From assembly GCA_029938715.1 (NCBI GenBank), contig JAOZUK010000019.1, positions 1 through 48,408 on the forward strand: 48,408 nucleotides of DNA, read 5' to 3'. The notes beneath the pieces are model-generated. The model was not told the DNA's origin. It saw only the letters and a program-made list of their open reading frames with translations, and did not search any database. Shown piece after piece: positions 19,389 to 28,922 of the stretch (its first letter is position 1; the number at the start of each line of letters is the position of its first letter). The stretch is from Bacteroidales bacterium (GTDB lineage Bacteria; Bacteroidota; Bacteroidia; Bacteroidales; GCA-2748055). Position numbers and translations under genes: made by a program.

Positions 19389-21002
19389 ATGAAACGACTA
19401 TTTCACCTTATAATACTGTTATTCACTGTTTCAAATGCCATTGCTCAGGTGATATCAATAATTCCTAAACCTGCAGAATTGTCTGTTAAATCGGGAACAT
19501 TTTTATTAAACAGTGAATGTTCACTTCAATTTGATGCTGCCAATGAAGAGGTGGTTCGGATTGCAGATTTTTTTAATGATTACCTGCAAAACATGTATGG
19601 TTACAAAATCGAAGAACACTCAGAAGGAAGAGCAATACATTTAAAAATTAGCAGTCGGGTAAAACTAGGCAAAGAAGGATATGTGCTGAAAGTAGAACAA
19701 AATTCAATTGCAATTACTGCTTCAGAACCAAATGGACTCTTTTATGGAGTACAATCATTAAAACATCTACTGCCGATTGAGGCAAAAGATGGTGAATTGA
19801 AAATTCCATGTTTGGATATTGAAGACCAGCCCCGCTTTAAATGGCGCGGAAATATGCTGGATGTGAGCCGCCACTTTTTCCCGGTAAGCTTCATAAAGAA
19901 ATACATCGATATTCTGGCGATGTATAAAATCAACACTTTTCAAATGCACCTGACTGATGATCAGGGTTGGCGAATAGAGATCGAGAAATATCCGCTGCTC
20001 ACAGAAAAGGGTGCATGGAGGGTGGGCACAGGAGAAGAAGCGTGGAATCCTTTTGTGGGACCCGCCATTAAAGGAAAACCAAAATACGGAGGCTTCTATT
20101 CGCAGGAAGAGATAAAAGAAATTGTGCAATATGCCAAAGACCGGTTTATCACGGTTGTCCCGGAGATAGAAATGCCGGCACATTCAAGGTCTGCCCACGA
20201 TACCTACCCTGCCGAGCTCTCCTGCACAGGAGAACCTTACCTGGTATTTAATATGCCGGATTCTATTACAAGCGATTTTGAAATACCGCTCCTCTGTGCG
20301 GGAAAGGAAGAGACTTTCCTCTTTCTGGAAAATGTGTTAGAGGAGGTAATCGAACTTTTTCCATCAGAATATATACATATAGGTGGGGACGAAGCCCTGA
20401 AAACCCGGTGGGAGAAGTGTCCAGCCTGCAATAAACGCATGCAGGATGAAGGATTTAATAATACGCAGGAGTTACAGAGCTACTTTATTAAAAGAATTGA
20501 AAAATACGTTAATTCCAAGGGGCGGAAGATCATCGGATGGGATGAAATACTGGAAGGCGGACTGGCTCCAAATGCCGCTGTGATGTCGTGGCGGGGTACA
20601 GAAGGTGGGATCGCTGCCGCAAAAGCAAACCACAAGGTAGTTATGTCGCCTACAACACATTGTTATTTGGATTATCATCAATTTCAGCACGAGAAAAATG
20701 CCTACCCTGCAGTGGGCAGTTTTCTTCCGGTAGAAAAAGTCTATAGTTACGAACCTATTCCTGAAGAGCTATCTGAGAAAGAAGCAACATATATTTTGGG
20801 TGTTCAAACCAACCTTTGGACCGAATACGTTGCTACCACCAAACATGCGGAATATATGCTTTTACCCCGGTTACAAGCCCAGGCTGAAGTTGCATGGACA
20901 AAGAAAGGTTTAAAAGAGTTTTCCGATTTTGAAAAAAGGTTGGAAAGCGACTATCAACGATTGGAAAAAATGGGGATAAATTTCGGGGACCACAGGAGAT
21001 AA
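19389..21002 (+). CDS. beta-N-acetylhexosaminidase (GH20)
   Basis: This is a 537-residue protein from ATG 19389, which starts a clean Sec signal (MKRLFHLIILLFTVSNAIAQ). An in-frame ATG at 19350 adds 13 polar residues and is less likely. The GH20b-like N-terminal domain is followed by the TIM barrel: LDVSRHFF, MHLTDDQGWRIEIEKYP and PEIEMPAHS. The catalytic Asp-Glu pair is at about D334-E335 in HIGGDEA. GWDEILEGGL and NLWTEY line the active site at the end. GH20 removes terminal beta-linked GlcNAc or GalNAc by substrate-assisted catalysis using the 2-acetamido group. Its presence implies N-acetylhexosamine in the target glycan. It probably acts in the periplasm. Confidence 0.92.
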   Translation: MKRLFHLIILLFTVSNAIAQVISIIPKPAELSVKSGTFLLNSECSLQFDAANEEVVRIADFFNDYLQNMYGYKIEEHSEGRAIHLKISSRVKLGKEGYVLKVEQNSIAITASEPNGLFYGVQSLKHLLPIEAKDGELKIPCLDIEDQPRFKWRGNMLDVSRHFFPVSFIKKYIDILAMYKINTFQMHLTDDQGWRIEIEKYPLLTEKGAWRVGTGEEAWNPFVGPAIKGKPKYGGFYSQEEIKEIVQYAKDRFITVVPEIEMPAHSRSAHDTYPAELSCTGEPYLVFNMPDSITSDFEIPLLCAGKEETFLFLENVLEEVIELFPSEYIHIGGDEALKTRWEKCPACNKRMQDEGFNNTQELQSYFIKRIEKYVNSKGRKIIGWDEILEGGLAPNAAVMSWRGTEGGIAAAKANHKVVMSPTTHCYLDYHQFQHEKNAYPAVGSFLPVEKVYSYEPIPEELSEKEATYILGVQTNLWTEYVATTKHAEYMLLPRLQAQAEVAWTKKGLKEFSDFEKRLESDYQRLEKMGINFGDHRR

Positions 21003-21055
21003 ATGATCAAAACTAAATATATCTATTTCCCAATACTTACAGAAATATAACTGTT

Positions 21056-22258
21056 ATGAAAAAAATGAAAACCTACGTATTACCTTTTCTAATTATCACT
21101 TTATCATTCCTGTTCAGCAATGTCAAATCCCAGACTGCCCTTGATAACATCACCACCATCAGGGAGGGAGTGAAGTCCAAACGAATTAGCAGTTATGACC
21201 GCACGGGTGGTAACAATGACCGGTTTGAGAAAATATTGCCGGGCGAGGTTAGGACAATTGCTGAGATTGAGGGAGCCGGGATGATCAATCACATCTGGAT
21301 CACGATCAGTCCCGAAGCACCTGCATTAAATCGCTCAGATATTATCCTTAAGATGTACTGGGATGGAAAGGAATACCCTTCGGTCGAAACTCCCATTGGT
21401 CCTTTCTTTGGACAGGGATGGGATGAAACCTACCCCTGGGCTTCCCTGCCACTGGCAGCGTCTCCAGTAAAAGGCAATGCACTGGTTTCCTACTTCAAAA
21501 TGCCTTTTGCTAAAGGAGCCAGGATTGAGATTGAGAACCAGGCTGATGTGGAAATCGGGGCCTTCTACTTTTATATTGATTACCTGGAGCTGGAAGAACC
21601 TGCGGAAAATATGGGTTATTTTCATGCATGGTACAACCAGGAGGTTACTGAGGCTGCGCCCGAAGGAGAGAATGAATGGGGCGTGCTGACCAGCGAGATT
21701 GGAGAAAATCCCAAAGGAGAAAGGAATTATACCATACTGAATACTGAAGGGAAAGGGCATTACGTGGGAGTGAATTACTTTGTCAATTCTCCCTCCCCGA
21801 TCTGGTATGGCGAAGGGGATGATATGTTCTTTATTGACGGGGCTGAATACCCTACCCTTCACGGAACCGGAACAGAGGACTATTTCAACTCTTCATGGTG
21901 CCCTAATGAAAGGTATGAACATGCCTATTTCGGTTATGCACGTGTACCGGATGATATTGGCTGGCTGGGCCGTACCCATGCCTATCGGTTCCATATTGAC
22001 GACCCGGTCTATTTTGATGAATCACTCCGGTTTACCATTGAACATGGCCACAATAATTACCTCTCCCTGGAGATGGCCAGTGTTGCTTATTGGTACCTGG
22101 ATAAACCTTCAAAGCTAGAACCCATTCCCACGAAGGAGGAGCGTAAACTAATGCCTGTTATCAACTTCATTGATATGCACCGATGGAGGCATGAGTGGAG
22201 AGAGAATATGGGTTCCGGTTCCAGGCTCTGGGGAGATGAACCAATAATTGAACAATAA
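21056..22258 (+). CDS. GH172 glycosidase (DUF2961), copy 2
   Basis: This is a 400-residue secreted protein with a signal peptide ending near VKSQ (residue 26). The DUF2961 fold is shown by IEGAGMINHIW, YWDGKEYPSVETPIGPFFG, WYGEGDDMFFIDG and HGTGTEDYF. The glutamates expected to act as acid/base and nucleophile are E253 (GEG) and E274 (GTGTED). The 21-residue spacing equals that recalled for the characterised alpha-D-fructofuranosidase of the family (E270/E291). Family members act on alpha-D-fructofuranosides or alpha-D-arabinofuranosides as oligomers. The copy at 6312 is only distantly similar, so this is functional diversification rather than recent duplication. It is in the plus-strand operon between GH20 and GH78. 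Confidence 0.88.
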   Translation: MKKMKTYVLPFLIITLSFLFSNVKSQTALDNITTIREGVKSKRISSYDRTGGNNDRFEKILPGEVRTIAEIEGAGMINHIWITISPEAPALNRSDIILKMYWDGKEYPSVETPIGPFFGQGWDETYPWASLPLAASPVKGNALVSYFKMPFAKGARIEIENQADVEIGAFYFYIDYLELEEPAENMGYFHAWYNQEVTEAAPEGENEWGVLTSEIGENPKGERNYTILNTEGKGHYVGVNYFVNSPSPIWYGEGDDMFFIDGAEYPTLHGTGTEDYFNSSWCPNERYEHAYFGYARVPDDIGWLGRTHAYRFHIDDPVYFDESLRFTIEHGHNNYLSLEMASVAYWYLDKPSKLEPIPTKEERKLMPVINFIDMHRWRHEWRENMGSGSRLWGDEPIIEQ

Positions 22259-22285
22259 CAGACGTATGGATAAATTCTTATAAAA

Positions 22286-25033
22286 ATGAACAGGTCCTTT
22301 ACTGTATTAACAGTTTTAGCTTTTTGCCTGAGCTGTTCAAACCCTGCAGATCTGAGGATATCAGATTTAAAGTCTGCAGGACTTGTGGATCCTTCAGCTA
22401 TCGATGTGAAAGCTCCGCGGCTCAGTTGGATTATTGAATCTGCACAGAAGGGAGAGAAGCAGACGGCATACCATATCCTTATGGCAGGCAGCAGGGAAAA
22501 CCTGGATAAAAACATCGGTGACCTGTGGGATTCACAAAAAGTTGAATCTGACAACTCCACCTCAGTAATCTATGGGGGAACTGAACCTGTGGCAGGCATG
22601 GAGCTCTTCTGGAAAGTAAAAGTATGGAACACAGATGACCGTGAATCTGCCTGGAGCCCCACTGCGAAATGGAGCATGGGACTGCTTCACGAATCGGATT
22701 GGAAGGCTCATTGGATTGGCATTGACAGGGCCATTGGCAACGACAAACCCGATCAGGAACACAGGATATTAACAGCCAGGTATTTGAGGAAGGAATTCCG
22801 GATTGAGAAACCAGTACGAAGGGCAATGGTCTATATCGTTGGACTTGGTGTATATGAGTTGAATTTAAATGGTAAAAAGGTAGGAGACCATGTTCTGTCG
22901 CCCGGACTTACAGAATACCCGAAACGCTCCTTTTACATTGCATATGACATCACCAACATGATTATCGTGGGAGAGAATGCGGTTGGGACCATACTCGGGA
23001 ACGGCAGGTATTTTGCTCCCCGCTTCGAATTGCCTACGCACACCATTACCTACGGATATCCTAAAATGCTTGCACGGATCTCCCTGGAATATGAAGATGG
23101 ATCCAGAGAGATCATATCAACCGATACTACCTGGAAAATCACGACTGATGGACCAATCCTTGAAAACAATGAATATGATGGAGAGTATTACGATGCCAGG
23201 AAAGAGATGTCGGGTTGGAACCAACACGGATATGATGACTCAGGCTGGACGCAGGCAGAGATCGTGGAAAAACCTTCCGACGTGATTTCAGCACAAATGA
23301 CCGAACCCATCAGAATTACAGAGACAATCAAACCAGTAGCCATATCCAATCCACAACCCGGAGTCTACATCGTTGATATGGGGCAGAATATGGTTGGCTG
23401 GACCAGGCTGAGTCTGCGGGCTGACAGGGGGACCATTGTGAAACAGCGTTTTGCTGAAACTCTCAGGGAGGATGGAACCCTGGACATGGACAACCTCCGT
23501 TCTGCCAGAGCAACGGACACATATATCACCAAAGGCAATGGGGAAGAGACCTTTGAACCCCGGTTTGTGCTTCACGGCTTCAGATATGTTGAGTTGACAG
23601 GTTATCCGGGCATCCCCGATCTTTCAGCCATTGAAGGCAGGGTGATTCATGATGCTCTTGACCTTGTGGGCAGTTTTGAATGTTCTGATGAACTGATCAA
23701 CAAAATCTATCAAAACGCTTATTGGGGAATCAGGGGAAACTACAGAAGCCTTCCGGTTGACTGTCCACAGCGTGATGAAAGACAGGCCTGGCTGGGAGAC
23801 CGTGCAGTAGAGTCACGAGGTGAAAGTTATATGTTTAATGTATCAAATCTCTATGGCAAATGGCTGACTGATATTTTTGATGCACAGAAGGAGAGCGGAA
23901 GCATCTGTGATGTATCTCCGGCTTACTGGCCGTTCTACAATGACAATGTTACGTGGGCCGGAACCCCGGTTGACCTGGTCAGTATGCTGTGTGATCAGTA
24001 TGGAGATCATGGTATAGTTGAGAAGAGCTACTCCTCACTAAAGAAATGGGTGGATTATATGGTTGGGAATTTTATGGAGCGGGACCTGATGCCAAAAGAT
24101 CAGTACGGGGACTGGTGCTCCCCCCCCATTGATCCGAAGAGGAACACCCTTGTGGACGATCCAGCGCGCATCACAACCGGAGAGTACCTGGGCTCATCCT
24201 ATTTTTATCATTACCTGAGACTGATGGAAGGTTATGCCGGGATGCTTAATCGTACGGAAGATGTGGCATATTTCGGTGACCTTGCTGAAAGAATGAAGAC
24301 CGCTTTCAATAAGGAGTTCTTTAACCCTGAAACCCGACAATACAGCAATAATTCGGCCACCGCCAACATCCTGGCCCTTGCTTTTGAGCTGGTCGGGCCA
24401 GAGCACGAGCAGGAGGTTTTTAATAACCTGGTGGAGAAAATCGAAGTGGATAATAACTCCCACGTGGCCACCGGCCTGATCGGTCAGCAATACGTGAACC
24501 GGATCCTGACCAAATATGGACGGGCCGACCTGGCCCATACAGTGAATACACAAACGGACTTTCCGGGATACGGATATATGATCGAAAACGGAGCCACAAC
24601 CATTTGGGAACTGTGGAATAGTAATATGATCGGTCCCATCATGAATTCAAGGAATCATGTGATGATGCTTGGCGATTTCCTGATCTGGCTATATGAGGAT
24701 CTGGCAGGTATCAAACCCGATGTTGAAAATCCCGGATTTAAGCACATCATAATGAAACCAACTCTCATTGAAGGACTTAGCTTTGTGAAAGCATCCCACA
24801 AATCGCCCTACGGGATGATTAGAAGTGAATGGAGAATAGAGGGTAAAGATTTTGAATGGGAATTGAGTATCCCGGTGAATACCACTGCAACCCTCTTCCT
24901 GCCGGTGAAAGACAAACCTGAAATTTTAGAGGAAGGTAAAATTTATCAGGTTTCGGATAGTACTCTTCAGAACGGTGTTGTAACCTTAAACCTCTCCTCC
25001 GGGAACTATCACTTTGTGAGTACATTGGAATGA
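22286..25033 (+). CDS. alpha-L-rhamnosidase (GH78), copy 3, lipoprotein
   Basis: This 915-residue protein has a lipoprotein signal (LAFCLSC, cysteine at about residue 17). N-terminal KAPRLSW and the GLGVYELNLNGKKVG segment (about 187-200) mark the GH78 accessory domains. The catalytic motif is canonical: DCPQRDERQAWLGD (492-505) with E498 as the general acid, and ENGATTIWELWNS with E775 as the base. It is more canonical than the 16593 copy and shares only family-level similarity with it, so the two probably release rhamnose from different positions. The 3' end is followed immediately by a small hairpin (25034-25052). Confidence 0.92.
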   Translation: MNRSFTVLTVLAFCLSCSNPADLRISDLKSAGLVDPSAIDVKAPRLSWIIESAQKGEKQTAYHILMAGSRENLDKNIGDLWDSQKVESDNSTSVIYGGTEPVAGMELFWKVKVWNTDDRESAWSPTAKWSMGLLHESDWKAHWIGIDRAIGNDKPDQEHRILTARYLRKEFRIEKPVRRAMVYIVGLGVYELNLNGKKVGDHVLSPGLTEYPKRSFYIAYDITNMIIVGENAVGTILGNGRYFAPRFELPTHTITYGYPKMLARISLEYEDGSREIISTDTTWKITTDGPILENNEYDGEYYDARKEMSGWNQHGYDDSGWTQAEIVEKPSDVISAQMTEPIRITETIKPVAISNPQPGVYIVDMGQNMVGWTRLSLRADRGTIVKQRFAETLREDGTLDMDNLRSARATDTYITKGNGEETFEPRFVLHGFRYVELTGYPGIPDLSAIEGRVIHDALDLVGSFECSDELINKIYQNAYWGIRGNYRSLPVDCPQRDERQAWLGDRAVESRGESYMFNVSNLYGKWLTDIFDAQKESGSICDVSPAYWPFYNDNVTWAGTPVDLVSMLCDQYGDHGIVEKSYSSLKKWVDYMVGNFMERDLMPKDQYGDWCSPPIDPKRNTLVDDPARITTGEYLGSSYFYHYLRLMEGYAGMLNRTEDVAYFGDLAERMKTAFNKEFFNPETRQYSNNSATANILALAFELVGPEHEQEVFNNLVEKIEVDNNSHVATGLIGQQYVNRILTKYGRADLAHTVNTQTDFPGYGYMIENGATTIWELWNSNMIGPIMNSRNHVMMLGDFLIWLYEDLAGIKPDVENPGFKHIIMKPTLIEGLSFVKASHKSPYGMIRSEWRIEGKDFEWELSIPVNTTATLFLPVKDKPEILEEGKIYQVSDSTLQNGVVTLNLSSGNYHFVSTLE

Positions 25034-25052
25034 AAATAAACCTGGTTTATTT
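25034..25052 (+). terminator. hairpin directly after the GH78 stop codon
   Basis: An 8-bp perfect stem (AAATAAAC / GTTTATTT) with a 3-base loop begins at the base after the TGA of GH78. The right arm is T-rich but no extra T-run follows. It may be a weak attenuator that lowers expression of the deacetylase 49 bases downstream, or an mRNA-end stabiliser. Confidence 0.3.
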
Positions 25053-25101
25053 GATTGGTGATTGGTGTTGAAAGCGCTATATTTGAGAAAATTAAAAAAA
25101 C

Positions 25102-26082
25102 ATGAGAATACCGTCATTTGCAACTTTGCTAACTCTCATTTTTATAAGTACAATCTTTAGCTCCTGCGTTAAAAAAAAGGAAGTGAGTGAACCAGCAACC
25201 TGGGCTGAGAGACTTGGATTTCCTGCCGGGAAGAAGGTAATTATACTTCATGCCGATGATGCAGGAATGTGTGAAGAAGCCAATATTGCCACAGCTCAAT
25301 TGCTTGAAAACAATGAGATACAATCAGCAGCAGTGATGCTCCCCTGCCCCAATGCTGAAGAGTTTATCCAGTGGGCCATTGATCATCCTGATTCAGATGT
25401 GGGGCTGCACCTTACCCTGACCAGTGAATGGAAGACTCACAGGTGGGGTCCCGTTTCAGATCCTGCATTAGTTCCCGGACTGATCGACCCGGAAGGTATG
25501 TTATGGCCTACTGTTCCTGAAGTTTTGATGAACGCCACAGTGGAAGAAATCGAAATAGAAATAAGGGCCCAGATTGATAGGTCCATTGCCCTTGGATATC
25601 AGCCCGGTCATATTGACACACATATGGGTACGTTGTACAGTCATCCGGATTATGTGAAGGTGTTTTACAAATTGGCCGAAGAGTATCAAATACCTGCAAA
25701 TGCCATAGATCTGTCTGATTCTACTGTTGTCGAATTCTTAAGAAATGCAGGTTACCCCATAGATGATCAAATCATTGGACTGGCAGATGAATACTCCCTG
25801 CCAAAACTCGATTTCATCACATGGGTACCCTTTGGCGAGACTTATGAGGAGAAAGTTGAAGACTTTATGACCCTGATCAGGTCATTCTCTCCAGGTCTGA
25901 CTGAAATTGTTTTTCATCCTTCAGTGGAGACGGAGAACCTGAAAACCATTACCAATTCATGGCAACAGAGGGTCTGGGAGGTTAAAATGTTCTCAGATCC
26001 TGATCTGATCAAGTTTTTTGAAGAGGAAGGAATTATCTTCACAAACTGGATTGAGATCATGAGTAGGTTTTCGGAACTATAG
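25102..26082 (+). CDS. ChbG/YdjC-type carbohydrate deacetylase, lipoprotein
   Basis: This 326-residue protein belongs to the YdjC/ChbG superfamily. These are metal-dependent deacetylases of N-acetylated oligosaccharides such as chitobiose. Key elements are HADDAG (50-55, the Asp pair with a metal-binding Asp), GLHLTL (101-106) and HIDTHMG (170-176). The N-terminus is unusual: IFSSC gives a lipobox cysteine at residue 22, so the enzyme should be exported and membrane-anchored, whereas E. coli ChbG is cytoplasmic. With the GH20 of the same operon it points to N-acetylated sugars in the substrate. It is the last gene of the operon and converges on the 26122 gene with only 39 bases between; I see no clear terminator there. 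Confidence 0.82.
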   Translation: MRIPSFATLLTLIFISTIFSSCVKKKEVSEPATWAERLGFPAGKKVIILHADDAGMCEEANIATAQLLENNEIQSAAVMLPCPNAEEFIQWAIDHPDSDVGLHLTLTSEWKTHRWGPVSDPALVPGLIDPEGMLWPTVPEVLMNATVEEIEIEIRAQIDRSIALGYQPGHIDTHMGTLYSHPDYVKVFYKLAEEYQIPANAIDLSDSTVVEFLRNAGYPIDDQIIGLADEYSLPKLDFITWVPFGETYEEKVEDFMTLIRSFSPGLTEIVFHPSVETENLKTITNSWQQRVWEVKMFSDPDLIKFFEEEGIIFTNWIEIMSRFSEL

Positions 26083-26121
26083 GTAGTTTACTTCTACTAA
26101 AAAATAGCTTTCATAACATCC

Positions 26122-27432
26122 CTACTTAACACTCAATTCTATCACTACAGATCCACCGGGCTCCAGGGTCCAATCTGTGAGTGACCCCTCTGCGGAAGTG
26201 GCATCAATGGAGGCAAAAATCCCTTCTGCGTTCCATTGAGGTAAAACTTTCAGCGAAAATGCAGCAGGTTCTTCACAACTGCTGTTGGAAATCACAACAC
26301 GGGCCATTTGATTCATTTTGTATGTCCCGATAACAATATTAGCATTCTCACCTTCTGGAGAGATGACAGGAGAGTATCCACCCTGGATCAGCTTACCTTC
26401 CTTATAGCGTGCCACATCCGAATTATCCCAATCCAGCAATCCCTTTCCAGCCTTTTTCAGATAGAAATTGGCTTCACTCACATGGTCATATAATTCAGTA
26501 CGGATACCATTTATATCTATCATTGCATTGTAATGGGATTCAACCAGAAACGGTTCTGCCTCTTCATCCTGCTGAAAGCCCTGGTCAGGTAGTGGTGTCC
26601 AGTAGCAAAACCAGCCAACTCCACGGGTCCCATATGCCAGAGCAGTGTTGACCTGCCATAGTATTTCCTGCCTGTTTGGTACCCGAAGTCCACCTTTGAT
26701 CCCTTCACTCTGCATAAAAACAATGAAGGGTATATTTGCCTTCCTGGTCTCCTCTCTAACAGTTGTCAGGTCATTGAACCATTCATCATACCAAGTGGCT
26801 CCTTCTCTGAGTGCATAATTATCATAAGAGAGCAACCCAGGTTTGACCGTTTCAATAAATGAAATGATATGGGAGCGGTAATCATCAAACCCAAGCTGCA
26901 CAGGACTACCATAGGATGGCAGAAGATTGATAAGCGGCTCATGCAATGGGTCTTCTGCTCGAAAAATGTCAGAGATATCCCTTAAACCAGGGAAAAGATC
27001 ACCACTGGGTTCGTCCCTGACCACGTAGGCAGCGAATGCCTTATGATCTTTGTAGTCATTTGCAATTTCTCTGATGGCCGATGTATCCACTGAACCAACC
27101 TTCTCCAACGTAAAGGGCATGAGCCGCATATCAACTGGAATGATCTTTATACCGGTCTTCTGGCCAAGGTCCATTGCTTTGAGATTTTGTTCTCCATTGA
27201 AAGTCCCGTTGCCCGGTACCAGGTATTCTATCCCCGATTCAGCAATCTCCTGGTATCGTTCCAGGGTGACCTCTTTCAGGGGCGGCCCCGAATAGCCAAT
27301 GATTTTAAAATCTGTCAGAAATGTGGGCTCATCCTGATCGGTGGTCGCTTGATCCCCGGTATTACCTGTACCACAACTCACAAGGAGTCCCAGAAGAACG
27401 AAAATGAGGAAATGAAAGGCTGCTTTTCTCAT
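26122..27432 (-). CDS. TIM-barrel lipoprotein, paralogue 1 of a tandem triplet
   Basis: This 436-residue lipoprotein has its lipobox cysteine at residue 20 (LLVSC). The strand-helix pattern of a glycosidase-type TIM barrel runs from about 40 to 350: FKIIGYSGPP, IKIIPVDMR, AAYVVRDEP with D140-E141, LLSYDNYALR, IPFIVFMQSEG, and RVPNRQEILWQVN leading into GVGWFCYWTP. Residues of about 360-436 form a beta-sandwich like those after clan GH-A barrels. DEP at the end of strand 4 is a plausible acid/base position, but a nucleophile glutamate is not obvious. I do not recognise the family. The two following genes are close paralogues with identical numbering through residue 141. Confidence 0.6.
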   Translation of the reverse strand: MRKAAFHFLIFVLLGLLVSCGTGNTGDQATTDQDEPTFLTDFKIIGYSGPPLKEVTLERYQEIAESGIEYLVPGNGTFNGEQNLKAMDLGQKTGIKIIPVDMRLMPFTLEKVGSVDTSAIREIANDYKDHKAFAAYVVRDEPSGDLFPGLRDISDIFRAEDPLHEPLINLLPSYGSPVQLGFDDYRSHIISFIETVKPGLLSYDNYALREGATWYDEWFNDLTTVREETRKANIPFIVFMQSEGIKGGLRVPNRQEILWQVNTALAYGTRGVGWFCYWTPLPDQGFQQDEEAEPFLVESHYNAMIDINGIRTELYDHVSEANFYLKKAGKGLLDWDNSDVARYKEGKLIQGGYSPVISPEGENANIVIGTYKMNQMARVVISNSSCEEPAAFSLKVLPQWNAEGIFASIDATSAEGSLTDWTLEPGGSVVIELSVK

Positions 27433-27442
27433 GGCGTTTGAA

Positions 27443-28735
27443 TTATTTCAGATCGATCGTCACTGAACCGCCTGGTTCCAGGGTCCATTCTGCGAAGGAT
27501 CCCTCTGAAGAAGTTGCATCAATCGATGCAAAAATCCCGCTAATTTCCCAATCGGGAGAAACTTTCAGAGAAAATGTGGCAGGATTATCCCAGTTGCTGT
27601 TGGATAGTACAATGCGGAGCCTCTCATCCTTCCGGAATGTCCCGATAATCAGGTTGGCATCAACACCTTCTGGTGTGATCACAGGAGAGGATCCCTGAAC
27701 AAGTTCCCCTTTCTCAAATCTTGCTGCATCTGAATTATCCCATCCCAGGAGACCCTTTCCGGCTTTAATCAGATACTGGTTTTCCTCCTTCACATAATCA
27801 TAGAGTTTGGTTCGATTACCCTCAAGATCGATTATGGCATTATAATGAGGTTCTATCAGCCGTGGTTTATCATCCTCATAGGCAATGCTCCATCCGTGAT
27901 CAGGCAGCGGGTTCCAGTATGCAAACCATCCGACCCCATTTGTACCATAGGCCAGGGCTGAATTTGCCTGCCACAGTATTTCAGCCCTGTCAGGCACCCG
28001 AAATCCATTGGTAATCGCTTCACTTAGAACAAACACCATGTAAGGAATATCTGCAGCTCTTGCAGCTTCCCTTACTATGGCCAGGTCACTGAACCACATT
28101 TCGTGTGTTGTTGTATCTATCCTCAGGGAATAATGGTCATAAGAAAGCAATTTCGGTTTTACGGTTTCAACGTAATTCTGGATATAAGCCCTGAAATCAT
28201 CCCCCACAGGTCCGTATGAAGGATTCACATTGATTGTAGACGCATGTGACGGATCAGCAGTCTGTAACAGCTCTGTGATCACTTTCAGTTCAGGGAACAG
28301 GTCAGCCTTAGGTTCATCCATGATTAAATAGGCAGCCAGTGCAGGGTGGTCCTTATAATCATTGACCATGCCAATCAGTGCGGCTGTATCGATTGTAATA
28401 CTCTGGTTAGCTGTAAATGGTAGTGTTCTGATGTCCCATGGTATGATTTTTATACCGACATCCATGGCAAGATCCATTATTTTCAGGTTCTGCTCAACAC
28501 TGAAATTCTGGTTGCCCGCCACCAAATATTCGATTCCTGCATCAGCGATTTCCTGGTATCGTTCAGGAGTAGTCTCCTCCGGGGGAGGACCTGAATAGGC
28601 CATGATAATAAAATCATTAAGGATAGTTAGCTCTGTGGCAGCGGTTTCTGTTTGATCTTCTTTAAGCCCTGTTCCGCAACTGATTATAAGTCCCGAAAGA
28701 ACTAAAGTGATGAGATACTTCGCATTTTTTTTCAT
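27443..28735 (-). CDS. TIM-barrel lipoprotein, paralogue 2 of a tandem triplet
   Basis: This is a 430-residue lipoprotein (IISC, cysteine 20). It shares all landmarks of its neighbours without gaps over the first 140 residues: FIIMAYSGPP, QEIADAGIEYLV, IIPWDIR, YKDHPALAAY, D140-E141 (MDEP), LLSYDHYSLR, RVPDRAEILWQ and YWNPLPDHGW. It ends directly after the beta-sandwich (GGSVTIDLK). It differs from the others in PW for PV at residues 99-100 and in the loop after strand 5, regions that would line a binding cleft, so substrate divergence is plausible. The gap to paralogue 1 is 10 bases. Function unknown; an exported glycosidase-like hydrolase is the best guess. Confidence 0.6.
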   Translation of the reverse strand: MKKNAKYLITLVLSGLIISCGTGLKEDQTETAATELTILNDFIIMAYSGPPPEETTPERYQEIADAGIEYLVAGNQNFSVEQNLKIMDLAMDVGIKIIPWDIRTLPFTANQSITIDTAALIGMVNDYKDHPALAAYLIMDEPKADLFPELKVITELLQTADPSHASTINVNPSYGPVGDDFRAYIQNYVETVKPKLLSYDHYSLRIDTTTHEMWFSDLAIVREAARAADIPYMVFVLSEAITNGFRVPDRAEILWQANSALAYGTNGVGWFAYWNPLPDHGWSIAYEDDKPRLIEPHYNAIIDLEGNRTKLYDYVKEENQYLIKAGKGLLGWDNSDAARFEKGELVQGSSPVITPEGVDANLIIGTFRKDERLRIVLSNSNWDNPATFSLKVSPDWEISGIFASIDATSSEGSFAEWTLEPGGSVTIDLK

Positions 28736-28775
28736 TGGATTCTTGGTTTAGTGTAAGGTTCTTTTATTAAGTATT

Positions 28776-28922
28776 TTATTGCATAGATTCCGCTCCAGTG
28801 GGAGTTTCCGAGTACCCGAAGGCTGTGGAGGTCCACATGGGGTTTATGACAGACATGCTATCAGTGAGGGCCCATTGTTCCTCTATTACCGTTATATTCT
28901 CCTGAGCCTGTACCGTGATAAC
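28776..28922 (-). pseudogene. gene remnant between paralogues 3 and 2
   Basis: Directly after the stop of paralogue 3, in the same frame, 48 further codons read as believable protein without a usable start. They begin VITVQAQENITVIEEQWALTD and end GAESMQ at a stop (28776-28778). The opening looks like the end of a signal peptide (VQAQ) plus the mature start of a secreted protein, and QWA-TD resembles the start of the 37834 protein (DQWAATDALGR). The sibling proteins end where paralogue 3 ends, so this is not simple loss of their C-terminus. It may be a deleted neighbour gene; chance cannot be excluded. Confidence 0.35.

Noticed and set aside
26083-26121. Bidirectional terminator between the convergent operons
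   Set aside because: Only a 4-bp TAGT/ACTA pairing can be formed in the 39-base gap, too weak to support.
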